Notes under the pieces: generated by a model
What the model saw: the letters and a program-made list of their open reading frames with translations, nothing else
Told to the model about the DNA's origin: nothing
The model's database searches: none
In this document: positions 17,920-26,434 of the stretch, one piece after another
Position numbering within the stretch: the first letter of the stretch is position 1
Layout: each line of letters starts with the position of its first letter
NCBI RefSeq assembly: GCF_918378365.1
Contig: NZ_OU912926.1
Coordinates: 2,914,001-2,978,000, forward strand
Source: Candidatus Nitrotoga arctica
Lineage (GTDB): Bacteria; Pseudomonadota; Gammaproteobacteria; Burkholderiales; Gallionellaceae
DNA: 64,000 bases
Reading direction: 5' to 3'
Translations under genes and position numbers: made by a program

Positions 17920-19170
17920 ATGTCTATAAATCGTGTTACTTTCTTCCCGGTCGGCAATGGAGATACCACCTTAATCGAAGCGAATGATAAAACGATACTT
18001 ACTGATATCAATTATCGTTGCGAGCGACATACGGATCGCTTTAGAACATCCATTGATGTTAACGGTAATATAGGAAATGCTGCCACTCTTGGGCTAGAGG
18101 AGGCGTCAAAACCGTTCCAGTGGATCTACTACGACTTTGCGCTTGATCTTCAATATGCTTGTTATCAATCCAGTTATCGGAGTAATCGAGAGTATCGATT
18201 GTCGCTCTTAGTTTTGACTCACCCAAATCAAAACAACCTGACCGGTTTTGACAAACTTTTTTATTGCGGTGACCCTGCTGAATTCGAGGATCGGCCAAAA
18301 GAAGATGATAAATTGATTCTTATCGAAGAGATATGGATCAACCCTTGTTTTACAGACTCCAAATATGAGACTGATGAATCTACACCAGTATTTCAGGAGA
18401 TTAAACGTAGGCTGAATCTTCAAGGTAGTAAGGAATCAGAATTGAATGGCAATAGAATTAGCAAATTGGAAACAACATCATCATCTGGATTAGTTAAAAC
18501 TTTCTCGCGAAATATTGAAGCGCATGTTCTTTCTCCTGTCCAAAAAGAAGGTGAAATACCCAAAGCTATATCTGGTAAAGATCAACCTGATGTTAACGAC
18601 AGTAGCGTGGTCATACGTTGGACAGTTAAAGTTTTCGGTGGAACGAATCGCATTATGTTAGGTGGGGATACGACAGTCGAGGTTTGGGATCGTATTTGGC
18701 AAGATTACAAAAATAATACCGATAAGCTGAGTTGGCATATCTTGCTTGCACCGCATCACTGTTCTATTGATGTTATGGCGCGAAAAAATCAGGAGGGCAA
18801 GTATGAGTATTCAGAGAATGCACTTAACGCGCTGGGCCAAGTTGAGGATGATGGTTTCGTTGTGTCAAGCAGCAAAGAGATCAAGCACAATGATAACTTG
18901 CTGCCTAGTTGGGAAGCCAAGCAAAAATATCTTGGAATATTGAAAGATGTGGATGGAACTCGGTTTTTAAACCCTGATACTCGCGCGAACGCCCCTTTGC
19001 TTTACTCACCACTTCAGGATGATAAACCTGAGCCAGTAGTGTTCACCTTGACCAAGGAGGGGCCTTCTCTCGATGAGCCTGCACCTGCTTCACCGCACAC
19101 ACCTCACAAAATAGTGCCGGTTGAAACTGGCAATGACGAATTCGGCTATAAATGGAATATGAAAGTATAA
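17920..19170 (+). CDS. ComEC/Rec2-like metallo-beta-lactamase-fold protein with altered metal motif
   Basis: This is a 416-residue cytoplasmic protein with no signal peptide. The N-terminal FFPVGNGDTTLIE is the usual first strand of ComEC/Rec2-type MBL proteins. Their metal motif HxDxDH is expected at residues 101-106, where this protein has HPNQNN: His101 is kept, but the two Asp and the second His are all Asn. Later MBL elements remain, namely LGGD ending at Asp250 and a APHHC block with His279 and His280. The C-terminal 40 residues are Pro-rich. Similar proteins are found in mobile and defence-type loci, but no partner gene is visible here. The protein may be an inactive or repurposed MBL; its function is unknown. 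A GGAAGG ribosome site precedes the ATG. Confidence 0.7.
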   Translation: MSINRVTFFPVGNGDTTLIEANDKTILTDINYRCERHTDRFRTSIDVNGNIGNAATLGLEEASKPFQWIYYDFALDLQYACYQSSYRSNREYRLSLLVLTHPNQNNLTGFDKLFYCGDPAEFEDRPKEDDKLILIEEIWINPCFTDSKYETDESTPVFQEIKRRLNLQGSKESELNGNRISKLETTSSSGLVKTFSRNIEAHVLSPVQKEGEIPKAISGKDQPDVNDSSVVIRWTVKVFGGTNRIMLGGDTTVEVWDRIWQDYKNNTDKLSWHILLAPHHCSIDVMARKNQEGKYEYSENALNALGQVEDDGFVVSSSKEIKHNDNLLPSWEAKQKYLGILKDVDGTRFLNPDTRANAPLLYSPLQDDKPEPVVFTLTKEGPSLDEPAPASPHTPHKIVPVETGNDEFGYKWNMKV

Positions 19171-19491
19171 AGTCCTCTTTCCTCAGTCCAAACAATAATT
19201 AAGTTGAATGGAGTGAGGATGGCCGATCAACAAGTAGTGAAATGATGTTCAGCCTCTTAAGCTGAACAAAAAAATTTCGCTACTGTTGAATGACGGCACT
19301 CAAATTCTCTATGGAAGCCATTATCTCCAATGAAACAAAGATTCACTTTAGATGATGTTTCTCGCGTACCGATAAATTCATCCAAAATTGTCGCACCACC
19401 GGTTACTGTCTGGTTCATCACACCTATATTTTGTTCCTGCTCTGCAAGCAATGCCTGCGGGTTATATATTGAACAATAGCGGAGAAATGCC
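19171..19491. other. Intergenic region with coding-like minus-strand segment
   Basis: About 320 bases separate the MBL gene from the rhodanese gene. On the minus strand the frame ending at 19257 is open and gives protein-like sequence (ILDEFIGTRET, LCFIGDNGFHREFEC), but it starts inside the rhodanese gene on the other strand and has no recognised relative. It may be the 3' end of a lost gene. The plus strand holds the rhodanese ribosome site GGAGA at 19481-19485. Confidence 0.3.
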
Positions 19492-19944
19492 GTGGGTAAA
19501 ATTACAGAAATTTTGAACGCCGCGCAAAAACGCGCCAAAGAAATGAATTTACCCTATGAGGGCGCCCTGCTGCCGAATGAGGCTTACGAAATACAGCAAG
19601 CTGCGCCCGGCACCAAGCTAGTTGACGTACGCACACGGGCTGAATTGGACTGGGTGGGACATATCCCCGATGCAGTGGAAATTGAATGGGCTACATATCC
19701 CGGTATGAAACTCAATCCATATTTCATAGCACAGCTTGAACAGCAGGTAGACAAGGAGGCATTGGTATTATTCATATGCCGCAGCGGTGGCCGATCTCAT
19801 AATGCCGCTATAGCTGCGACCGAAGCAGGTTATGTCGAATCCTACAACGTGCTGGAAGGCTTTGAAGGCGATAAGGACGCCAACAAGCACCGTAATGTGC
19901 TGGGTGGCTGGCGCGCACGTGAATTACCGTGGGAACAGAGCTAA
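19492..19944 (+). CDS. Rhodanese-like domain protein
   Basis: This is a single-domain rhodanese of 150 residues. It shows KLVDVRTRAELDWVGHIP early in the domain and the active-site loop CRSGGRSHNA, whose Cys would carry a persulfide. The loop is six residues long, as in sulfurtransferases. The start is a GTG at 19492 preceded at good spacing by GGAGA; there is no signal peptide, so it acts in the cytoplasm. An N-terminal extension of about 30 residues precedes the domain. The sulfur acceptor is unknown. It is convergent with uppP, with 34 bases between the stops. Confidence 0.85.
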   Translation: MGKITEILNAAQKRAKEMNLPYEGALLPNEAYEIQQAAPGTKLVDVRTRAELDWVGHIPDAVEIEWATYPGMKLNPYFIAQLEQQVDKEALVLFICRSGGRSHNAAIAATEAGYVESYNVLEGFEGDKDANKHRNVLGGWRARELPWEQS

Positions 19945-19978
19945 CCATAGGACTCTCGATAGCCAAGACTTGAAAAAT

Positions 19979-20797
19979 CTACCATTCTATAACACCGCTA
20001 TAGGCGGTAACCAAGACTAGCAGGCCGAATACAATACGATACCAAGCAAACCCCACAAAAGTATGATTGGAAATAAATTTAAGTAAGGCCGCTACTGCCA
20101 GATAGGCGCTGACGAACGCGGCAATAAAGCCTACTACGAATACTGGTAGATCTGTGGCTGATAGCAGATGCCAGTTCTTGTAAAGATCGAGGACGGTTGC
20201 CCCGAACATAGTAGGAATAGCAAGAAAGAATGAAAACTCGGTTGCAACTCGACGATCAAGTCCGAAAATCATCCCGCCCATGATAGTTGCGCCGGAGCGA
20301 GAAACGCCAGGAAACATGGCCACCGACTGAGCAAATCCCACCTTGATTGCATCCTGCCAGCGCATATCTTCGATACTTTTAATGTGTGGGTGAAACGCTC
20401 GTTTCTCCACCCACAGAATCACCAACCCTCCCCCGATTAGCGCCATCGCTACCGTATAAGGATTAAACAGATAGGTTTTGATCCAGTGGTGGAATATTAG
20501 TCCAAGCACGACTGCTGGCAGAAATGCCACCAATAAGTTACTGGCAAAGTGCCAAGCAACCGGCTCGCGCACTACTAAGCCACGCGTCACTGCCAATAGT
20601 TTGGCTCGGAATTCCCATACCACTGCCAAAATCGCACCCAGCTGAATTACGATCATGAATACTTTTCCCCTCTCATCATTAAAGTTGAGCAAGTCACCCG
20701 CAATAATCAGGTGACCAGTACTGGAAATGGGCAGGAATTCGGTCAGACCTTCAATAATGCCGAGAATAAAGGCTAGAATAAGCGGGGGGATATCCAT
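19979..20797 (-). CDS. uppP: Undecaprenyl-diphosphatase
   Basis: This is an integral membrane phosphatase that regenerates undecaprenyl phosphate for peptidoglycan and O-antigen synthesis. The [19 protein letters not shown] block at residues 14-32 and [11 protein letters not shown] further on are the two catalytic signatures of BacA/UppP, and about eight hydrophobic helices are present. Length (272 residues) is normal. No close ribosome site was found before the ATG. It belongs functionally with the polysaccharide genes upstream, since each flipped O-unit releases lipid carrier that UppP recycles. Confidence 0.96.
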   Translation of the reverse strand: MDIPPLILAFILGIIEGLTEFLPISSTGHLIIAGDLLNFNDERGKVFMIVIQLGAILAVVWEFRAKLLAVTRGLVVREPVAWHFASNLLVAFLPAVVLGLIFHHWIKTYLFNPYTVAMALIGGGLVILWVEKRAFHPHIKSIEDMRWQDAIKVGFAQSVAMFPGVSRSGATIMGGMIFGLDRRVATEFSFFLAIPTMFGATVLDLYKNWHLLSATDLPVFVVGFIAAFVSAYLAVAALLKFISNHTFVGFAWYRIVFGLLVLVTAYSGVIEW

Positions 20798-20814
20798 AAT
20801 AATTTAGATGCGTA

Positions 20815-21036
20815 TCACGTAGGCGCGGGCCACTCTGGCATGGTTTCCAATTCGGGATGAGTTAGTTTTAACACCGCCATAGAGCCTCCTGGCATACTTG
20901 AGCCAACCGGTACCAAAGCACAAAATTCGACATTCAGTGTCCACGAACCCCCGTCTTTGGCTATTACCTGCGCCTTCAGCACACGGTCATCTGGCACACC
21001 TTCAAGAGCCTGTCTTAATTCACCGATAGTTTTCAT
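20815..21036 (-). CDS. Small hypothetical protein
   Basis: This is a 73-residue protein from the ATG at 21036, which has a good AGAGGA ribosome site; a longer frame from 21075 lacks one and is less likely. The sequence starts MKTIGELRQALEGVPDDR and contains DGGSWTLNVEF. It resembles small cytoplasmic proteins that use an 'elrqaLegvPDD' start, but no named family was recognised. It lies 17 bases upstream of uppP on the same strand, so the two may be cotranscribed. No function is proposed. Confidence 0.65.
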   Translation of the reverse strand: MKTIGELRQALEGVPDDRVLKAQVIAKDGGSWTLNVEFCALVPVGSSMPGGSMAVLKLTHPELETMPEWPAPT

Positions 21037-21111
21037 AGTTTTCCTCTTTATTGTAATAATCCAATTTAACGGCAAAAAAACGTATCACTACATGCCCTTA
21101 TTATATTGACG

Positions 21112-21453
21112 TTATGCATCAAATTTTTTGTTCGTGAACAGATTCACTTTTTCGCCAAACTGTTGGGCAAAATTACGCATTGACTTCGCTACTTCCGTTT
21201 CTCCGGTAGCCCGTTCGAAAGTATCAGCCATTGATAAAAAAGTCTGGTGATAAAACTGACACATTTCATCAACCATCATGTCTTTGGTCCAGAAATCAAT
21301 TCGCATTGTATTGTTTTCCTTAGTATCCCAAACTGAAATCATTACGCCTTTGCTCGTGTTGTGCTCCTTTGCATCAGAAGCAGTCCAGTCTATTTTTTCT
21401 GCCACCATGTTGTCGTCAAGAGTGACTGTAAATTTAATTTCAGATTTCGTCAT
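21112..21453 (-). CDS. GldC-like protein (copy 1)
   Basis: This is a 113-residue soluble protein of the GldC family, named after a Bacteroidetes gliding protein but also found in Proteobacteria, where its role is not known. It shows the family opening KSEIKFTVTLDDN, then EKIDWTASD, MRIDFWTKDMMVDEM and FLSMADTFERATG. There is no signal peptide, so it should be cytoplasmic here. It is about 55 percent similar by eye to the copy at 21765-22121 and the two are in tandem, which points to duplication. It is preceded by an AAGGA ribosome site. Confidence 0.75.
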   Translation of the reverse strand: MTKSEIKFTVTLDDNMVAEKIDWTASDAKEHNTSKGVMISVWDTKENNTMRIDFWTKDMMVDEMCQFYHQTFLSMADTFERATGETEVAKSMRNFAQQFGEKVNLFTNKKFDA

Positions 21454-21764
21454 TTTTAATTAATTCCTTAAAAAATTGTTGGTTGAAAGGCTTTAAGCCA
21501 TTGACTCCCCCAGTAACGTATGTACAGGCAGGGCGATCTTGATGCGGCATTTTTGTATTCTTGAAGTCTGTACCAGCCCGTTATGCACAGAATAGACTGG
21601 TGAATTGCGAGTATTGATGTAACTGAAAAAAGTTTATAAGCTTAACTTAAAAAAATGAAATATTAAAAATATTATGCAAAGAGAATTCAGGTGAATATGT
21701 AACAGTCCCTGAAGTAATAGTACTGGGTTATCGATGTGTTAGGAGGAGGGTAACTTTGAGTGGT
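21454..21764. other. Spacer between the two GldC-like genes
   Basis: About 310 AT-rich bases separate the paralogues. No ORF, tRNA or clear hairpin could be supported. It is long for a within-operon gap, so copy 1 probably has its own promoter here. Confidence 0.4.
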
Positions 21765-22121
21765 TTAATTACTTTTTAAAGCAACAAATTTATTTTCCAT
21801 AACCAGATTCATTTTTTCACCCAGCATCTGGGCAAAATTTCGCATCGCTTGCGAGGTTTCCACATCTCCGGTAGCACGTTCAAAATTATCTGCCATGAAT
21901 AGAAGACTTTGATGATAAAACTTTTTCATATCCCCTTTCATCATGTTTTTGGTCCATAAATCAATACGTAGCGTATTTTTCTCTTTGGCATCCCATAGAG
22001 CAATCATTATTGCATTAGCGGCTGTAGTTTGTTCCTGAATATCAGATGCGCTCCAGTCTATTTTTTCGGGTACTTTTTTGCCGTCGAGGGTAATGGCGAA
22101 TTTAATTTCAGATTTTTTCAT
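21765..22121 (-). CDS. GldC-like protein (copy 2)
   Basis: This is a 118-residue paralogue of the protein at 21112-21453, with the same order of blocks: KKSEIKFAITLDGKKVPEKIDW, then LWDAKEKNTLRIDLWTKNMM, then FMADNFERATGD. Differences are spread along the protein, which suggests an old duplication and not a recent one. It has a Lys-rich C-terminus. It sits 167 bases downstream of spoT on the same strand. The function is unknown in Proteobacteria; no gliding genes are nearby, so the family name should not be read as a role. Confidence 0.75.
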   Translation of the reverse strand: MKKSEIKFAITLDGKKVPEKIDWSASDIQEQTTAANAIMIALWDAKEKNTLRIDLWTKNMMKGDMKKFYHQSLLFMADNFERATGDVETSQAMRNFAQMLGEKMNLVMENKFVALKSN

Positions 22122-22288
22122 TTGGCATTGATTTAAAGACGCCGTCGAAAGTCAGTGGGAAGTTTTCAGGCAATTAAAATATAGTCTGATTTGCAGTGAT
22201 TCGTTGATTATGTATCAACGATTAAAACCAATGTCGCATTGGATGGATTATTACAGTTTTATTGAGTGGAAATTGAATTAAAAGGGCC

Positions 22289-24409
22289 TTAAGCAGGTAT
22301 GCTCTTGATTCTGGTAATGCGTATTACCTCGGGTATTCCGCGCAGACCGCGCATCACGTTGGCTAAGTGTATGCGGTTGCTCACCTGCAAGGTAAAATAG
22401 AGTGTAGTGTAATTACCTTCGTTAGTGAAGTGAACGTTTTCAATGTTGGATTCGGCATCGGCAATCGCAGCTGCTACCTTTGCCAAGACGCCGCGCTGAT
22501 TGGCTACGATTAATTTAATACTCACCTCAAAGGGTCTGTTGATGTGCTTGTCCCACACCACGTCCAACCATTTGTCCATGCCGCCGCGTCCCTTGCATAA
22601 CACTGGGCAGTCATGTGTATGAACTACCAACCCTTGGCCTTTTTTGATAAGGCCGATGATAGGGTCCCCTGGAATGGGGCGACAGCATTTAGCAAACTGT
22701 ACTGCCATACCTTCCGTGCCAAGGATAGTGATTACGCCGCTGAGTGCGTGATGCTCTTGTGTACCGGCCTCTCCGATACGTGCAAGTTGACGTGCAATAA
22801 CCATGTTAAGGCGGCGTCCCAAAGCAATATCAGCGAAGATTTCTTCACGCGATTTTACCCCCGTATCCTTAAGCAACTTTTCCCAATGGTTGTTTTCAAT
22901 ATCCTGTTTTTTAAGACCAAGTGACGATAGAGCTTGGTTCAGAAGACGCTCCCCCAGCGCAGAGGATTCGTCAAAGTGCATAGTTTTAAGTGCATGCCGA
23001 ATCTGGCTGCGTGCCTTGCTGGTGACTACATAGCCGAGCCATGCGGGATTAGGGTGAGCATGCGTCGCGGTGATGATTTCCACACGGTCGCCATTTTTCA
23101 TCTCGACACGTAATGGTGCTAGCTCAAAATTTACTTTGACCGCCACACAGCGATTGCCAATGTCGGTATGCACACTATAAGCAAAGTCCACAGCCGTTGC
23201 GCCACGTGGCAGCGCGAGAATTTTTCCTTTAGGAGTAAACACGTAAACTTCATCCGGGAATAGATCCACCTTCAGATGTTCAAGGAACTCCACCGAATCG
23301 CCGCTCTGACTTAAGCTTTCCAATAAGCTTTGCAGCCACTGGTGGGTCTTCTTGTGCAGATCATTGAATGATGTCTGCGCAGTTTTGTATAACCAATGCG
23401 AGGCAACACCAGCCTCAGCTATTTTGTGCATTTCCTGAGTACGAATCTGCACTTCGATAGGAGTACCATATGGCCCAAACAGAGTAGTATGCAACGACTG
23501 ATAAGCGTTCGCCTTAGGGATAGCGATGTAATCTTTAAACTTGCCGGGAATCGGTTTATATAGCGCATGTAGCAATCCCAGCGCCAAATAGCAGGAGGGT
23601 ACATCATCCACCATCACGCGAAAACCATAAATGTCCTGTACTTGGGCGAAGGCCAGCGATTTTGCCTGCATTTTCTGGTAGATGCCATATAGATGTTTTT
23701 CGCGCCCTTGTATGTGGGCAGTAAGGTGATGCTCTTCCAAGCGCTGACGAATGGCTTCCTGGATTTTACCTACAACCTCACGACGATTACCGCGTGCGAC
23801 TTTGAGAGCCTTAGACAGAACTTCATAGCGCTTAGGGTACAGGTGCTTGAAACCTAAGTCTTCCAATTCCTGATAGATGACATTAAGGCCCAAACGATTG
23901 GCAATAGGCGCGTAAATTTCCATGGTCTCGCGCGCAATGCGTTCGCACTTTTCACGCGACATCGATTTTAGCGTGCGCATATTGTGCAGGCGATCAGCCA
24001 GTTTAATCAAGATGACGCGCACATCACGCGCCATTGCCAACAGCATTTTGCGGAAATTTTCCGCCTGTGCATCCTCCTTGGTCTGAAATTCAATCTTGTC
24101 AAGCTTACTCAAGCCATCAACCAGTTCAGCCACCGATTTGCCAAATATATTGGCTACTTCTTCATTACTTATATGGGTGTCTTCCACCACATCATGCAGC
24201 AATGCCGCCATGATGGCTTGTGCATCGAGGTGCAGCGGAGTGAGAATTCGAGCGACGGCAATGGGATGCGAAATATAGGGTTCACCGGACTTACGCAGTT
24301 GACCTTCGTGTGCTTGACCACTAAATTTAAGTGCCTGCCGAATATGTTCGACATCCTTAGGCTTCAGGTAGGTGGAAACCTCCTGCAAGAGCATTTCGGC
24401 GTCGGACAT
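22289..24409 (-). CDS. spoT: Bifunctional (p)ppGpp synthase/hydrolase, RelA/SpoT homologue
   Basis: The enzyme makes and degrades the alarmone (p)ppGpp. From the ATG at 24409 it has 706 residues. The N-terminal HD hydrolase domain shows SHPIAVARILTPL, ALLHDVVEDT and LADRLHNMRTL. The synthetase domain has YGIYQKMQAK, DIYGFRVMV and AYQSLHTT. A TGS domain (VYVFTPKGKILALPRGATAVDFAY), a zinc-finger-like segment with KCCRPIPGDPIIG, and a C-terminal ACT domain follow. The HD residues are all present, which fits SpoT/Rsh and not a hydrolase-dead RelA. An upstream in-frame start at 24442 lacks support, whereas AGAGGTG precedes 24409. Unlike in Escherichia coli, rpoZ and gmk are not adjacent. Confidence 0.96.
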   Translation of the reverse strand: MSDAEMLLQEVSTYLKPKDVEHIRQALKFSGQAHEGQLRKSGEPYISHPIAVARILTPLHLDAQAIMAALLHDVVEDTHISNEEVANIFGKSVAELVDGLSKLDKIEFQTKEDAQAENFRKMLLAMARDVRVILIKLADRLHNMRTLKSMSREKCERIARETMEIYAPIANRLGLNVIYQELEDLGFKHLYPKRYEVLSKALKVARGNRREVVGKIQEAIRQRLEEHHLTAHIQGREKHLYGIYQKMQAKSLAFAQVQDIYGFRVMVDDVPSCYLALGLLHALYKPIPGKFKDYIAIPKANAYQSLHTTLFGPYGTPIEVQIRTQEMHKIAEAGVASHWLYKTAQTSFNDLHKKTHQWLQSLLESLSQSGDSVEFLEHLKVDLFPDEVYVFTPKGKILALPRGATAVDFAYSVHTDIGNRCVAVKVNFELAPLRVEMKNGDRVEIITATHAHPNPAWLGYVVTSKARSQIRHALKTMHFDESSALGERLLNQALSSLGLKKQDIENNHWEKLLKDTGVKSREEIFADIALGRRLNMVIARQLARIGEAGTQEHHALSGVITILGTEGMAVQFAKCCRPIPGDPIIGLIKKGQGLVVHTHDCPVLCKGRGGMDKWLDVVWDKHINRPFEVSIKLIVANQRGVLAKVAAAIADAESNIENVHFTNEGNYTTLYFTLQVSNRIHLANVMRGLRGIPEVIRITRIKSIPA

Positions 24410-24682
24410 ATATGCACCTCTAAAATTTAAATTTGTGAGCATCTACTGCGCAGATTGTCTGCTAAAGTATTCATTTAAACTGTGTACTTGATTTAGAAAA
24501 ATTTTCTTAAATAAAAATAATCAGGTTCGGATATTAAGAACTGAAACGGATATTCAATTTATAAACTGTATATTTTTAGATTAGTAACTTGAACTTTACA
24601 TAGAAAATAGCAAGACTAATTATAATTATTTAGAACAATAATTAATCCATATAATTTTATTTCTAATTTTAAGGATGGGTAG

Positions 24683-25315
24683 ATGAACGAAGAACAAGCT
24701 GTGCTTAATTTTTTTGCCCAAAAAGAAAACCTGCCCTTGGCACTTAGTGTGGCAAATCAAGTGGATGGAACACGCCAGAAATTGAACAATGACTTCTGGC
24801 TGGCATTAAGCGAACGTATCGTAGCAAATACGTCAGAGTGGCGCGTACCAACTACCGAAGATCGCAACGCAACTGAATGCTTAGTTGGACTATATCTGCA
24901 ACCTGAAACAGAACAAAAGCTCTACCTACGTCCCATGCTGGAACAACAATATCTGGGCGACACCCTACGTATTTACTATGGACTGATGTGGAGTGCTATG
25001 CCTACACTCGAACAAAAACAGTTGAGCGCCATTAAAACGCTACATAATACTTTTCAAGAGGCAGGCTTTAAGAGCAATGAGAGTTTCCTGGCTTGGCAAT
25101 GGACGTCTTATTACCCTCGTAACATGGATTTCCTTCTGCGTTTTTCCACCACTGCGGATGCACTGCTAGATGAAGCCTCAGGTCTAATACAAAACCTGTT
25201 AGTGACGCATCGCGATACTTTGCATTTCGCCAACACAGCTCTACGTGAGTCTTCAAGAAGCGCTGCCATTTCAGTGGTATCACTCGACAAATTGCGTGTA
25301 AACCTTGAGCGTTAA
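24683..25315 (+). CDS. Hypothetical protein, lineage-specific
   Basis: This is a 210-residue soluble protein with no signal peptide or membrane segment. It is mostly helical by composition, with a Leu- and Gln-rich middle and a WQWTSYYPRN motif near residue 145. No family was recognised. A GGATGGG stretch precedes the ATG as a possible ribosome site, and about 270 AT-rich bases upstream separate it from divergent spoT. It converges with the Nif3-like gene, with nine bases between the stops. It is real by length and codon use, but no function is proposed. Confidence 0.75.
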   Translation: MNEEQAVLNFFAQKENLPLALSVANQVDGTRQKLNNDFWLALSERIVANTSEWRVPTTEDRNATECLVGLYLQPETEQKLYLRPMLEQQYLGDTLRIYYGLMWSAMPTLEQKQLSAIKTLHNTFQEAGFKSNESFLAWQWTSYYPRNMDFLLRFSTTADALLDEASGLIQNLLVTHRDTLHFANTALRESSRSAAISVVSLDKLRVNLER

Positions 25316-25324
25316 AGTATGCTC

Positions 25325-26071
25325 TTAAATTGGATTTTCTAGCTCGAAAAATTGGTGTTCTATACCAAAATGCTCGGCGAGGTGCGCACCCAAAGCCTGG
25401 ACACCATAGCGCTCAGTGGCGTGGTGGCCAGCGGCAATAAATATCACACCCGTTTCCTGCGCCACATGCACATTTTGCTCGGAAATTTCGCCGGTGAGAA
25501 AGGCATCTACGCCCAATGCTATCGCCGCTTCGAAATAACTCTGCGCCGCACCTGTACACCAAGCGATCCGGCGGATAGTGGGGTCACCCTCACCTATCAC
25601 TAGCGGCGTACGCTGTAAGCTGTGCGCAATTTTCCGCGTCAGTTGTGCCAATGTTTGTGCTTGTACCAACTCCCCATAGCAAGCAATGTCTTGCTCGCCG
25701 AAGCGCCCATGCTCCATAAAATCCAAACGTTGACCGAGTTGCGCATTGTTGCCAAGTTCAGCGTGCGCATCCAGCGGCAGGTGATAAGCCAGCAAACTAA
25801 CATCATGCTGAAGCAAATGTGCAATACGCTGTTTCTTAATTCCAGTTATAGCAGCATGTTCATTAAGCCAGAAATAACCATGATGAACCAGAATGGCGTC
25901 TGCATTCCATGCAGTGGCTGCTTTCAGTAAACGTTGAGAGGCCGTTACACCACTGGCGATGCGACGGACTTCTGCTCTACCTTCCACTTGCACGCCATTT
26001 GGACAATAGTCACGAAAACGGTCGGGTTCCAGCAAGCTTGCGATATAATCGCGCAAATCATTCAGCAACAT
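25325..26071 (-). CDS. Nif3-like dinuclear metal centre protein
   Basis: This 248-residue member of the Nif3/YbgI/YqfO family folds into a hexameric ring with two metal ions per subunit. The metal-site blocks are visible: DAILVHHGYFW near residue 58, LLAYHLPLDAH near 95, TGEISEQNVHVAQETG near 195, and GHHATERYG near 217. The family is conserved, but its reaction is not settled; a role in GTP cyclohydrolase-like or metal chemistry has been proposed. Length matches the short bacterial form. It is divergent from the DegS-type protease gene, 363 bases away. Confidence 0.92.
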   Translation of the reverse strand: MLLNDLRDYIASLLEPDRFRDYCPNGVQVEGRAEVRRIASGVTASQRLLKAATAWNADAILVHHGYFWLNEHAAITGIKKQRIAHLLQHDVSLLAYHLPLDAHAELGNNAQLGQRLDFMEHGRFGEQDIACYGELVQAQTLAQLTRKIAHSLQRTPLVIGEGDPTIRRIAWCTGAAQSYFEAAIALGVDAFLTGEISEQNVHVAQETGVIFIAAGHHATERYGVQALGAHLAEHFGIEHQFFELENPI

Positions 26072-26434
26072 GATGTTATCTTTAAATTAATTATTTCGAT
26101 AATACTTTAAATCAGCCACACTAAAACTAAATCTCTCACTGTTTTTTATACAGCAGCAGTGATTCAACAATTTAAATTTTAAAATTAAAAATTACGTTAT
26201 ACTTTTCATTTACTTATGTGCACATTATTTTTTATTTACTATACAAAATTTAGCATCTATCGGATGCCTAAATAACTACACCGATCGTATATATAATTGC
26301 TCAACGCACAAGTATGGCATCGCAGGATGCGACGTATTTTTCCAAACTCATCAATCTCAGTAGCTCAGCACGCAAATTTATGAAACATTCGGCTTAGACC
26401 AATAGATCTATGAACAACATAAAACAGTCATATT
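26072..26434. other. Divergent AT-rich intergenic region
   Basis: These 363 bases between the Nif3-like gene and the serine protease gene hold no supported gene. They should contain both promoters. A 22-base segment near 26369-26390 recurs almost exactly near 57704 (see findings). A short GCATC/GATGC inverted repeat lies near 26321-26334. Confidence 0.4.

Noticed and set aside
21740..21780. AGGAGGAGG stretch followed by a TTG and eight codons
   Set aside because: It lies at the 3' end of a gene on the other strand, and the ORF is too short and non-ATG; a chance match is likely.
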